Assembly: GCA_041627895.1 (NCBI GenBank)
Contig: JBFKQC010000006.1
Span: 1 to 64,000 of the forward strand
Reading direction: 5' to 3'
DNA: 64,000 nt
From: JBFKQC01 sp041627895
Lineage (GTDB): Bacteria > Pseudomonadota > Alphaproteobacteria > Rhodobacterales > Rhodobacteraceae
Shown one piece after another: positions 15,648 through 23,942 of the stretch (its first letter is position 1; every line of letters starts with the position of its first letter). A program made the translations under genes and the position numbers. The notes under the pieces were generated by a model. It ran no database searches. It saw nothing but the letters and a program-made list of their open reading frames with translations, and had not been told where the DNA came from.

Positions 15648-17195
15648 ATGGACGACCGGATATTCGTGGGCGGCGGCGGCGAGGGCTATGGCACGCATCA
15701 GGGCCTGCTGCTGAAATATGCCAACCGGCACGGGCTGATCGCCGGCGCCACCGGCACCGGCAAGACGGTGACGCTGCAAATCCTCGCCGAGGGCTTTTCC
15801 AGCGCCGGCGTGCCGGTCTTCCTGTCGGACGTCAAGGGCGACCTATCGGGCCTCGCCGCCGCAGGCACCGAGGCCTTCAAGCTGCACGGCGCCTTCATCA
15901 AGCGCGCCGCCACGATCGGGTTCGACGATTATGCCTACGAGGCTTTCCCGGTCACCTTCTGGGACCTCTTCGGCGAGCAGGGCCACCCGATAAGGACCAC
16001 GGTGGCCGAGATGGGGCCACTGCTGCTGGCCCGGATGCTGGGGCTGTCGGAGGCGCAGGAGGGCGTGCTGAACATCGCGTTCCGGCTTTCCGACGACGAG
16101 GGCCTGCCGCTGCTGGACCTGAAGGACCTGCGCGCGCTGCTGGTCTGGGTCGGCGAGAACGCGGCCGATCTGTCGCTGCAATACGGCCATATCTCGAACG
16201 CCTCGATCGGCGCGATCCAGCGCCAGCTTCTGGTGCTGGAAAACCAGGGCGGCGCGGGGCTGTTCGGCGAGCCGGCGCTGGCGCTTGGAGATATCATGCG
16301 CGTCGACCCGGACGGGCGCGGGCGCGTCTCGATCCTGGCGGCCGACCGGCTGATGGCTTCGCCCAGGCTCTATGCCACGTTCCTGCTGTGGCTCTTGTCC
16401 GAGCTGTTCGAGGAGCTGCCCGAGGTCGGCGATCCGGACAAGCCGAAGCTGGTCTTCTTCTTCGACGAAGCGCACCTGCTGTTCGACGACGCGCCGAAGG
16501 CGCTGATCGACAAGGTCGAGCAGGTGGCGCGGCTGATCCGGTCCAAGGGCGTCGGGGTCTATTTCTGCACCCAGAACCCGGCGGACGTGCCCGAGGACGT
16601 GCTCGGCCAGCTCGGCAACCGTGTGCAGCACGCGCTGCGCGCCTTCACCGCGCGCGACAAGCAGGCGCTAAGCCGGGCCGCGCAGACCTACCGCGACAAT
16701 CCGCGATTCTCGACCGAGGAGGCGATCCGCGAGGTCGGCGTCGGCGAGGCCGTCACCTCGATGCTCGAGGCCAAGGGCGTGCCCGGCGTGGTCGAGCGCA
16801 CGCTGATCCGCCCGCCGTCGTCGCAGCTTGGCCCGGTGGACCCGGCGGCGCGGCAGGCGGTCGTCGAGGCGTCGCCGCTTTTCGGCAGATACGAGAACGT
16901 GCAGGACCGCGAAAGCGCCTTCGAGACGCTGAAGGCGCGGGCCGCGGCCGCGGCGAAGGACGCCGAGGCCGCGGAGGTCGAAGAGGAGCGGCTGAAGGAG
17001 GCCGAGCGCGAGTTCCGCGCTGCGCGCCGGTATTCGGGCGGCGGGGCGCGCACCGGGTCGCGCCGGATCGGGCGGTCGCGCCAGCCCGAGACGCTGGGCA
17101 GCGCGATCCAGAACGCGGTGATCAAGGAGTTGGGGGGAACCGCCGGCCGCCGCATCGTGCGCGGCATCCTCGGAAGCTTTTTCCGGGGCAGGTAG
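15648..17195 (+). CDS. HerA-like ATPase (DUF853, YjgR family)
   Basis: A 515-aa FtsK/HerA-superfamily ATPase. Walker A GATGTGKT is at residues 33-40, Walker B LVFFFDEAHLLF near 267-278, and an FCTQNPADVP sensor segment near 308. A charged coiled-coil stretch covers about 425-465, and the tail ends GRRIVRGILGSFFRGR, typical of the family. The biological role of DUF853 proteins is not settled, and no nuclease partner such as NurA is nearby. The start follows GGTGAGG. The preceding 441-bp gap holds two small-RNA candidates read in the opposite direction. Confidence 0.88.
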   Translation: MDDRIFVGGGGEGYGTHQGLLLKYANRHGLIAGATGTGKTVTLQILAEGFSSAGVPVFLSDVKGDLSGLAAAGTEAFKLHGAFIKRAATIGFDDYAYEAFPVTFWDLFGEQGHPIRTTVAEMGPLLLARMLGLSEAQEGVLNIAFRLSDDEGLPLLDLKDLRALLVWVGENAADLSLQYGHISNASIGAIQRQLLVLENQGGAGLFGEPALALGDIMRVDPDGRGRVSILAADRLMASPRLYATFLLWLLSELFEELPEVGDPDKPKLVFFFDEAHLLFDDAPKALIDKVEQVARLIRSKGVGVYFCTQNPADVPEDVLGQLGNRVQHALRAFTARDKQALSRAAQTYRDNPRFSTEEAIREVGVGEAVTSMLEAKGVPGVVERTLIRPPSSQLGPVDPAARQAVVEASPLFGRYENVQDRESAFETLKARAAAAAKDAEAAEVEEERLKEAEREFRAARRYSGGGARTGSRRIGRSRQPETLGSAIQNAVIKELGGTAGRRIVRGILGSFFRGR

Positions 17196-17359
17196 CGCCA
17201 GCTGAATTGTCGCGCTGCCGCGCGGCTCTGATCGACGCGGCGGCGAGGCGACGCGCCGTTCCGGCGTCGCGCCTCGGGCCGGCGTCTCGACATGCGTATC
17301 TTGAACGAGAAGAACGACCGGGTCGGCGTCTTCCCGTCCGGAATAGGCTCGCCGAAGGC

Positions 17360-17375
17360 ACCGCCCGCAGGCGGT
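17360..17375 (-). terminator. Short hairpin after the CNNM/CorC gene
   Basis: Minus strand ACCGCC/GGCGGT stem (17375-17370 with 17365-17360) with a TGCG loop, 4 bases after the stop of the gene at 17379. There is no U-run. The rest of the 183-bp convergent gap holds another GC-rich imperfect palindrome around 17243-17280. Confidence 0.4.
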
Positions 17376-17378
17376 TCG

Positions 17379-18686
17379 TCAGATCGGCCTGATCTTCAGC
17401 CGCGTGATCCGGTTTTCCTTGCGGCCCGCGACCTCGAAGCGGAAGCCATGGAACGAGAACACCTGGCCCTGGGCCGGGATCATCTGCGCCTCGTGGATCA
17501 CCAGCCCCGCGATGGTGTTGGCCTCGTCGTCCGGCAGGTTCCAGTCGGCGGCGCGGTTCAGGTCGCGGATCGTCATCGCGCCGTCGACCAGGACGTGGCC
17601 GTCATCGGTCTTGCGCAGCGGATGTTCGGCGTCGATGTCGAACTCGTCGGTGATCTCGCCGACGATTTCCTCGAGGATGTCCTCGAGCGTGATCAGCCCC
17701 TCCAGCGAGCCGTATTCGTCGACCACCAGCGCGAAATGGGTGTGACGGCGCAGGAACTGGCGCATCTGGTCGTCCAGCGTCGTGGTGTCGGGCACGAAAT
17801 AGGGCTTCATCGCGACCTCCTGCACGTCAAAGCCCTCGAACGGATCGCCGTCGCCGCTGGCGTCGCGCCGGCGGGCATACATCGCGCGCAGCAGGTCCTT
17901 GGCGTGGATCACGCCGATGATGTTGTCGGGATCGCCCCGGTAGACCGGCAGGCGGGTATGGGCCGAGGCGAGGCATTGTTCCAGCACTTCCTCGGGCGCC
18001 AGGCTGGCGTCGATCATCTCGATCGAGCTTCGGTGGCGCATGATCTCGTCCACCGTCCGGTCGCCGAGGTCGAGCGCGCCCAAAAGCCGGTCGCGGTCTT
18101 CCTTCAGCACCGCACCGGCGGAGTGGCCGAGCGAGATCGCGCCGGCGATTTCCTCGCGCACCGCCAGGATATGGCTGTCGGGGTCGGTCTGGACGCCGAA
18201 CAGCCCGAGGATACCGCGCACCAGCGCGCGCACCGCGCTGACCACCGGGTTGAAGACCAGGATCACCACCCGGATCACCGGCGACACCAGCGCCGCGGCG
18301 CGTTCGGCATTGGTGATCGCGTAGGTCTTGGGCAGGACCTCGGCGAAGATCAGCACCAGGAAGGTCATCACCAGCGTCGCCAGCGCCACGCCGGATTCGC
18401 CGAAGACCCGGGTGAACAGCGCGGTCGCCAGCGACGCGGCGAGGATGTTGACCAGGTTGTTGCCGAGCAGCACCGAGCCGATCAGGCGTTCGTTGTCCTC
18501 GGTGATCTTCAGCGCGCGTTCCGCGCCGCGGCTGCCCTTGTCGGCCTGGGTGCGCAGCTTGCCGCGCGAGGCCGCCGTCAGCGCGGTCTCGGAACCCGAG
18601 AAGAAGGCGGACAGGATCAGCAGCGCGAGAATCGCGGCGGAGGTGATCCAGAATGCGGCGTCGAATATCGTGGCAGGGCTGTCCAT
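17379..18686 (-). CDS. CNNM/CorC family membrane protein with paired CBS domains
   Basis: A 435-aa protein of the HlyC/CorC (UPF0053) family, linked to divalent cation transport or homeostasis. The N-terminal DUF21 domain (about 10-190) has three to four membrane helices and the motif SAFFSGSETAL. A CBS pair spans about 205-340 (VMRHRSSIEMID-type start, DEYGSLEGLITLEDILEE end), and a small CorC_HlyC domain ends the protein. ATG at 18686 is chosen; an extension to 18746 is open but lacks a good ribosome-binding site. No hemolytic function is implied. Confidence 0.9.
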   Translation of the reverse strand: MDSPATIFDAAFWITSAAILALLILSAFFSGSETALTAASRGKLRTQADKGSRGAERALKITEDNERLIGSVLLGNNLVNILAASLATALFTRVFGESGVALATLVMTFLVLIFAEVLPKTYAITNAERAAALVSPVIRVVILVFNPVVSAVRALVRGILGLFGVQTDPDSHILAVREEIAGAISLGHSAGAVLKEDRDRLLGALDLGDRTVDEIMRHRSSIEMIDASLAPEEVLEQCLASAHTRLPVYRGDPDNIIGVIHAKDLLRAMYARRRDASGDGDPFEGFDVQEVAMKPYFVPDTTTLDDQMRQFLRRHTHFALVVDEYGSLEGLITLEDILEEIVGEITDEFDIDAEHPLRKTDDGHVLVDGAMTIRDLNRAADWNLPDDEANTIAGLVIHEAQMIPAQGQVFSFHGFRFEVAGRKENRITRLKIRPI

Positions 18687-18760
18687 CGTGTCATGTCTTG
18701 TCTGGTGGTCACCCCGTGTTATGAGCGCCGGGGCGGGGGCTTTCAAGGAAGGACCGAGCG

Positions 18761-19561
18761 ATGCACATCGCGGACCTGGGCAAGCTGGCCGGCGACGTGC
18801 TGGTCTTCGGCGGGCCGTGTTCGAACCGGCAGGCGACCGACGCGCTGATCGCCGCCGCCCGGGGGCACGGGATCGGCCCGGGGAATGCGATCTGCACCGG
18901 GGACATCGTGGCCTATTGCGGTTCGCCGGCCGAAACGGTCGCGGCGGTGCGCGGCTTCGGCTGTGCGGTGCTGGCGGGAAACTGCGAGCGGCAGCTTGCC
19001 GCCGGCGCGTTGGATTGCGCCTGCGGCTTTGCCGAGGGCAGCGTCTGCGACCGGCTGTCGACCGCGTGGTTCGCCCATGCCGACGCCGCGATCGGGGCGG
19101 AAGCGCGCGCCTGGATGGCCGGGTTGCCGGACTGGATCACCTTTGCCCATGCCGGGCGGCGCTGTGTCGCGCTGCATGGCGGGGCGAGCGATATCGCCCG
19201 CTATGTCTGGCCGTCGTCGGACGAGGCGCTGTTCACCGCCGAGATCGCGCGGATCACGGCCGAGGTCGGGCCGGTCGACATGGTGATGGCGGGGCATTCC
19301 GGCATCGCCTTCGCGCGCGAGGTGGCGGGCGTCACCTGGGTGAACGCTGGCGCGATCGGCCTGCCGCCGCATGACGGGCGGGCGGAAACCCGCTATGCGG
19401 TGCTGGGCGAGCGCGGCGTCGTGTTTCACCGGCTCGCCTACGACGTCGCCGGGGCGGTCGCGGCGATGCAGGCGGCGGGGCTGGTGCAGGGCTATCACCG
19501 GACGCTGCGGACCGGCATCTGGCCCAGCGAGGACGTGCTGCCGGTGGAATTGCGGCGCTGA
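18761..19561 (+). CDS. Calcineurin-like phosphoesterase fold protein with degenerate metal site
   Basis: A 266-aa protein aligned by eye with metallophosphoesterases of the diadenosine tetraphosphatase/YfcE type. The GD motif (CTGDIVAYC) and GN motif (LAGNCERQ) are clear. The N-terminal metal motif, normally DxHGN, reads FGGPCSNRQA and lacks both the Asp and His, and the C-terminal GHTH reads AGHSG. Activity, if any, may differ from classical members. It diverges from the CNNM gene and has GGAAGGA before its start. Confidence 0.8.
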   Translation: MHIADLGKLAGDVLVFGGPCSNRQATDALIAAARGHGIGPGNAICTGDIVAYCGSPAETVAAVRGFGCAVLAGNCERQLAAGALDCACGFAEGSVCDRLSTAWFAHADAAIGAEARAWMAGLPDWITFAHAGRRCVALHGGASDIARYVWPSSDEALFTAEIARITAEVGPVDMVMAGHSGIAFAREVAGVTWVNAGAIGLPPHDGRAETRYAVLGERGVVFHRLAYDVAGAVAAMQAAGLVQGYHRTLRTGIWPSEDVLPVELRR

Positions 19562-19569
19562 AGCGGCGC

Positions 19570-20496
19570 TCAGCCGTCCCTGGCCAGCGGGTGATGCGCC
19601 AGCACCAGGTCCTTCAGCCGCTCGTCCAGCACGTGGGTATAGATCTCAGTGGTCGAGACGTCGGCATGCCCGAGCAGCGTCTGGATCGAGCGCAGATCGG
19701 CGCCATTGGCCAGAAGATGCGTGGCGAAGGCATGGCGCAGGGTGTGCGGCGTGACCTTGGCGGGCGGAACGCCGCCGGCGACGGCGAGTTCCTTGATCAG
19801 CATGTAGAAGCGGTGCCGCGTCAGGTGCCCGGACTTGCCGCGCGAGGCGAAGAGATGCCGCGAGGGCGGCTTGCCTTTCGCGCGCGCCTCGTCCTCGGCC
19901 GCGTCATGGGCGCGCAGCCAGGCTGCGAGCGCCGCGCGGGCCGGCGGCGAGAGCGGCACCATGCGCTCCTTGCCGCCCTTGCCCCGGATCAGCAGCATGC
20001 GCGGATCGCCGCGCGCCGCCGCGACCGGCAGCGAGACCAGTTCGCTGACCCGCATCCCCGTGGCATAGAGCAGTTCCATCAGGCAGGTGTTGCGCAGCCG
20101 GTCGGTCTTTGTCCGGCCGTGTTCGCGCGCCGCCGACAGCAGCCGGTCGACCTCGTCGACGCTCAGGGTCTTGGGCAGCCTGCGGTCGCGCCCTGGTCCC
20201 TTGATCTGGATCGCAGGGTTGTCGCTGCGCCAGCCTTCGTCGAAGGCGAAGCGGTAGAGCTGCCTGATCGCCGAGAGCCGCCGCGCGCGGGTGCTTTTCG
20301 CCAGTCCCTGCGCGTCGCAATGCACCAGATAGCCCTCGACATCGGCGCGCGACGCGGTGTCGAGCGCGCCGCCGCGCCCGCCCAGCCAATCGGCGAAGTC
20401 GCCGAGATCGCGGGCATAGGCCAGCTGGGTGTTCCGCGCGGCATCGAGTTCCGCCGCCTGGGCCTCGAGAAACGCCTGTATCCAGTGCCGCGTCAT
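19570..20496 (-). CDS. xerD: Tyrosine recombinase XerD
   Basis: A 308-aa site-specific recombinase that resolves chromosome dimers at dif with XerC. The N-terminal SAM-like core-binding domain covers about 1-90. Catalytic residues are visible: Arg in GMRVSELVSL, Lys in RGKGGKERMVP, HTLRH, LGHADVSTTEIYTH with the Tyr nucleophile near 287. Length and content fit a housekeeping Xer, not an integron or phage integrase, and no attachment site is seen nearby. Its start overlaps the stop of the upstream secreted-protein gene by 4 bases. Confidence 0.92.
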   Translation of the reverse strand: MTRHWIQAFLEAQAAELDAARNTQLAYARDLGDFADWLGGRGGALDTASRADVEGYLVHCDAQGLAKSTRARRLSAIRQLYRFAFDEGWRSDNPAIQIKGPGRDRRLPKTLSVDEVDRLLSAAREHGRTKTDRLRNTCLMELLYATGMRVSELVSLPVAAARGDPRMLLIRGKGGKERMVPLSPPARAALAAWLRAHDAAEDEARAKGKPPSRHLFASRGKSGHLTRHRFYMLIKELAVAGGVPPAKVTPHTLRHAFATHLLANGADLRSIQTLLGHADVSTTEIYTHVLDERLKDLVLAHHPLARDG

Positions 20497-22028
20497 TCCT
20501 GCCGGTCCAGGATCATCACCTGCAGCGCGGCGCGGCGCGCGGCGTCTTCGAGCCCCAGCGCGCGGAACAGCGCGATCGCATCGGCCAGCTTGCGCGGGTC
20601 GCCCTCGGCCCCTTCGCCGAGCATCGCCATCGCCCTCAGGATCGCGGCGCCCAGTTCGCGCCGCCCGACCAGCGCGGCCAGCGCCTCGGGCGGTTCGGAC
20701 GACCGGAACCCCTCGGCAATGGCACGCGCGGTGTCGTCGGGCGGAACGGTGCCGGCCAGATCGCCGCGTGCCAGCGCCTTAAGGAACCGCTCGGTGGCGT
20801 CGGCGGGCGCGCGGTTCTGCGCGGCGGTCTCGTAGCCGGGGCCGAGCAGCGCCACGCGAAACCCCAGCGCCGCGGCCTCGCCGGCCAGCGGCACCTCGGC
20901 GAGCCGCGGCGCGTAGGCGCGGGCGAACACCGCCTCGAGCCCGGTGCGCCGCATCGCAAACCAGGCGCCCGGCAGCGTCGCCGCCACCCGCGCCGGATCG
21001 CCCCCGGTCAGCGCGAGGTCGAGCCGCTGCACCGCCTCGACCCGGTCCCAGACCCCGCCCGAGGCGGCGGGCAGGCGTTCCGTGTAAAGCCCCAGCAGCA
21101 GGTTCTCGTCGACCGCGCCGCTGCGCGCCAGCCGCTCGGCCGCCTCGATCTGCGCCTTCCAGCCGGTATTCGACCGCAGGTCCGCCTGGGCGAAGGCCAG
21201 GGGCAGCGTCGTCGTCGGCAGGGGCTCGCCGATCGCCTCGTAAAGGCGGAACTTCAGCGGGCTCGGCCGTGCCGGCGGAGGCAGGGGCGGCGCGCCCTCG
21301 AAGATCTCGGCATCCAGGAACCGGGTCAGCAGCGCGTCCTCGGCGGCCGTCATCTCGCCCAGCGCACGCCCGGTCTCCAGCGTCAGCGCCGCCGCGTTCC
21401 AGTCGCCGCCGCGCGCCAGGCAGAAGATCCGCGCCGGCAGTTTCGGCGACAGGTCGGGCGAGGCGCGCAGCCGCGCGCAGGCGCGGTCCTCGGTGCCGGT
21501 CAGCAGGCTGGCGTCGAACCAGCGGCGAAAGGTCTCGGGGTCGTCCGGGCCGGCACGCTCCAGCAGCGCCTGCGCCGGGTCGACCGCGCCGAGCGCCAGA
21601 AGCGCGTCGATCCGCGCCAGGAACAGCGCGCTGGCCGGGTCGCTGTCGGCGGGCGGGTCGAGCTCTGCCAGAAGAACGGTGAACAGCAACTCCTGCACCG
21701 CGGGCAGCAGGCCGGTGGTCAGGTTCTGGATCAGGCGGGCCAGTTCGCCGCTGGGCGTCGGCCCCCAGAGATCGCGGGGCAGCCCGGTGACGTTGACCGG
21801 CAACAGCCCCACCGCGTCGGCCGTGGCCTGATCGAGGGGCGTCACCTCGATCACCTCGGGGGTGGTCCCGCCGCTCACCGGATGTTCGCCGGGCGCGGGG
21901 AACGGGCCCGCCGCCGGTGTCGTCACGCTCTCGCTCAGCCAGTCGATGGCCGAGAGCGGCGCCTGCGCTTCGGCCGGCCATCCAGGGGCCAGCAGGAGCA
22001 GCGCGGCGGCGGTCAGGCTATTTCGCAT
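20493..22028 (-). CDS. Secreted alpha-helical protein of unknown function (511 aa)
   Basis: I do not recognise a named domain. A signal peptide covers residues 1-22 (LLLAPGWPAEAQA). The mature part has a Pro/Thr-rich start, then long helix-forming Ala/Leu-rich stretches with a loosely repeated pattern (DPAQALLERA, GDWNAAALTLETGRA, GDPARVAATLPGAWFA) that suggests TPR-like solenoid repeats. It overlaps xerD by 4 bases downstream and a 44-aa membrane-protein gene by 11 bases upstream, so all three are probably cotranscribed. Periplasmic location is inferred from the leader. Confidence 0.75.
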   Translation of the reverse strand: MRNSLTAAALLLLAPGWPAEAQAPLSAIDWLSESVTTPAAGPFPAPGEHPVSGGTTPEVIEVTPLDQATADAVGLLPVNVTGLPRDLWGPTPSGELARLIQNLTTGLLPAVQELLFTVLLAELDPPADSDPASALFLARIDALLALGAVDPAQALLERAGPDDPETFRRWFDASLLTGTEDRACARLRASPDLSPKLPARIFCLARGGDWNAAALTLETGRALGEMTAAEDALLTRFLDAEIFEGAPPLPPPARPSPLKFRLYEAIGEPLPTTTLPLAFAQADLRSNTGWKAQIEAAERLARSGAVDENLLLGLYTERLPAASGGVWDRVEAVQRLDLALTGGDPARVAATLPGAWFAMRRTGLEAVFARAYAPRLAEVPLAGEAAALGFRVALLGPGYETAAQNRAPADATERFLKALARGDLAGTVPPDDTARAIAEGFRSSEPPEALAALVGRRELGAAILRAMAMLGEGAEGDPRKLADAIALFRALGLEDAARRAALQVMILDRQE

Positions 22029-22152
22029 CGAGCGTCACCGGCGCCACGACTTCGGTCCTGTCGGGCGAGAGATCGCCCAGATAGGCAAATCCCACCAGCC
22101 CGATGCCCCCCACGATCACCAGGATGAAGATCAGCTTGAGTATCGTGAGCAT
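22018..22152 (-). CDS. 44-aa single-pass membrane peptide
   Basis: Starts at ATG 22152. Residues 3-26 are strongly hydrophobic (LKLIFILVIVGGIGLVGFAY), followed by a short acidic and proline-containing tail (DLSPDRTEVVAPVTL). It overlaps the start of the 511-aa secreted-protein gene by 11 bases in another frame, which supports coupled expression. No family recognised. Together with that gene and xerD it forms a three-gene unit. Confidence 0.7.
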   Translation of the reverse strand: MLTILKLIFILVIVGGIGLVGFAYLGDLSPDRTEVVAPVTLDAK

Positions 22153-22275
22153 CGGGCTCGCCTCTGTGTTCTCGAAATGCCTGTTTCTCTCATGCCCTTG
22201 CCTCGGGCCGTAATTATATATGGCATTTCCGGCGCGCAGCCGCCATTGAGTTCCGAGGGAAATTTCGGCGGGTCC

Positions 22276-22833
22276 GTGCCGGTGGCGCGATACAACTTGA
22301 AAAGGACGGTCGTGCTGGTCGGCATGATGGGATCGGGCAAGACGGCGGTCGGGACCGCGCTGTCGCGTATCCTCGGCGTGCCGTTCCTGGACAGCGACGC
22401 CGAAATCGTGCGCGCCGCGAACATGTCGATCGCCGAGATATTCGAGCGCGACGGCGAGAGGTTCTTTCGCCAGAAAGAGACCCAGGTGATCACCCGGCTG
22501 CTGGAATCGGAACGCGGCATCCTCTCGACCGGCGGCGGCGCGTTCATGAACCCCGAGAACCGGCGGATCATCTCGGATATGGGCATCGCGCTGTGGCTGC
22601 GCGCCGAGCTCGACCTGCTCTGGTCGCGGGTCCGGCACAAGAACACCCGCCCGCTTTTGCGGACCGCCGACCCCTATGCCACGCTGAAATCGCTCTGCGA
22701 GCAGCGCAACCCGGTCTACGCGCTGGCCGAACTGGCGGTGGATGCGCGGGCCGAGTATTCCATCGAAGAGATGGCGCGGCAGGTGATCGGGGCACTGCTG
22801 ACGCGCCCGGACGTTCTGGAGGAATGCGGATGA
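22276..22833 (+). CDS. aroK: Shikimate kinase
   Basis: A 185-aa enzyme that phosphorylates shikimate at the 3-hydroxyl. Walker A is GMMGSGKTAVG (about residues 13-23). Shikimate-binding DSD, FRQKE and STGGGAF motifs are present, with the LID region ending RPLLR. The start is uncertain: GTG at 22276 gives the usual short N-terminus, while upstream ATGs at 22177 and 22192 would add about 30 residues without family support. A TATATAT run at 22215-22221 may be part of the promoter. It overlaps aroB by 4 bases. Confidence 0.9.
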   Translation: MPVARYNLKRTVVLVGMMGSGKTAVGTALSRILGVPFLDSDAEIVRAANMSIAEIFERDGERFFRQKETQVITRLLESERGILSTGGGAFMNPENRRIISDMGIALWLRAELDLLWSRVRHKNTRPLLRTADPYATLKSLCEQRNPVYALAELAVDARAEYSIEEMARQVIGALLTRPDVLEECG

Positions 22834-23942
22834 GCGTGACGGTTCCGGTCGATCTGGGCGCGCGGTCCTACGAGGTGCGGATCGGCGAGGGGCTGATCGC
22901 GCGGGCCGGCGCCGAGATCGCGCCGCTTCTGACGCGGCCGCGGGTGGCGATCCTGACCGACGAGACCGTCGCCGCCCGGCACCTCGGCGCGCTCGAGGCC
23001 GGGCTTGCCGCCGAAGGGATCGACAACGCCACGTTGGCCCTGCCCGCCGGCGAGGCGACGAAAAGCTGGCCGCATTTCAGCCGGGCGGTTGAGTGGCTGC
23101 TAGAGCAGAAGGTCGAGCGGCGCGATGTGATCGTCGCCTTCGGCGGCGGGGTGATCGGCGATCTGGCGGGGTTCGCCGCGGCAGTGCTAAGGCGCGGCGT
23201 GCGCTTCGTGCAGGTGCCGACGACGCTTCTGGCGCAGGTCGACAGTTCGGTCGGCGGCAAGACCGGGATCAACTCGGCCCATGGCAAGAACCTGATCGGC
23301 GCGTTTCACCAGCCTTCGCTTGTCCTCGCCGATATCGGCGTGCTGGGCACACTGGCGCCGCGCGACTTTCTGGCGGGCTACGGCGAGGTGGTGAAATACG
23401 GGCTTCTCGGCGATGTCGCGTTCTTCGAATGGCTGGAACGCCACGGGCCGGCGCTGGCCGCGGGCGACGTGGCGCTGCGGATCGAGGCGGTGCGGCGGTC
23501 AGTCGAGATGAAGGCCGCGATCGTCGCCCGCGACGAGACCGAACAGGGCGACCGCGCGCTTTTGAACCTCGGCCACACCTTCGGCCACGCGCTGGAGGCC
23601 GCGACGGGATACTCCGACCGCCTGCTGCACGGCGAGGGGGTGGCGATCGGCTGTGCGCTGGCATTCGAGACCTCGGCGCGGCTCGGGCTGTGCGCGCAGG
23701 AGGCGCCCAGCCGGGTACGTGCGCACCTGGCTGGGATGGGGATGAAGCGCGACGTGTCCGAGATACAAGGCGATCTGCCGGATGCCGGGGGGCTGCTGGC
23801 GCTGATGGCGCAGGACAAGAAGGTGATCGACGGCCGCCTGCGGTTCATCCTGGCGCGTGGTATCGGCCAGGCCTTCGTCGCCGACGACGTGCCGACCGAC
23901 GTGGTCCGCGGCGTCCTGCGCGATGCGCTCGCCGGGCGTTAG
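22830..23942 (+). CDS. aroB: 3-dehydroquinate synthase
   Basis: A 370-aa enzyme of the shikimate pathway that cyclises DAHP to dehydroquinate using NAD and a metal ion. NAD-binding AFGGGVIGDLAGFAA lies near residues 103-117, and DSSVGGKTGIN near 139-149. Metal ligands are Glu in GYGEVVKYG and His in NLGHTFGHALE. ATG at 22830 is preferred over 22824 because GGAGGA lies seven bases before it. Its stop overlaps by three bases the stop of the convergent protease gene. Confidence 0.96.
   Translation: MSVTVPVDLGARSYEVRIGEGLIARAGAEIAPLLTRPRVAILTDETVAARHLGALEAGLAAEGIDNATLALPAGEATKSWPHFSRAVEWLLEQKVERRDVIVAFGGGVIGDLAGFAAAVLRRGVRFVQVPTTLLAQVDSSVGGKTGINSAHGKNLIGAFHQPSLVLADIGVLGTLAPRDFLAGYGEVVKYGLLGDVAFFEWLERHGPALAAGDVALRIEAVRRSVEMKAAIVARDETEQGDRALLNLGHTFGHALEAATGYSDRLLHGEGVAIGCALAFETSARLGLCAQEAPSRVRAHLAGMGMKRDVSEIQGDLPDAGGLLALMAQDKKVIDGRLRFILARGIGQAFVADDVPTDVVRGVLRDALAGR

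Noticed and set aside
17379..18686. Hemolysin function for the CNNM/CorC protein
   Set aside because: The HlyC/CorC label is historical. The DUF21, CBS and CorC_HlyC layout points to ion homeostasis.
19570..20496. The tyrosine recombinase as an integrase marking a mobile element
   Set aside because: Its sequence and length fit housekeeping XerD, no tRNA or direct repeat lies beside it, and neighbours are ordinary chromosomal genes.
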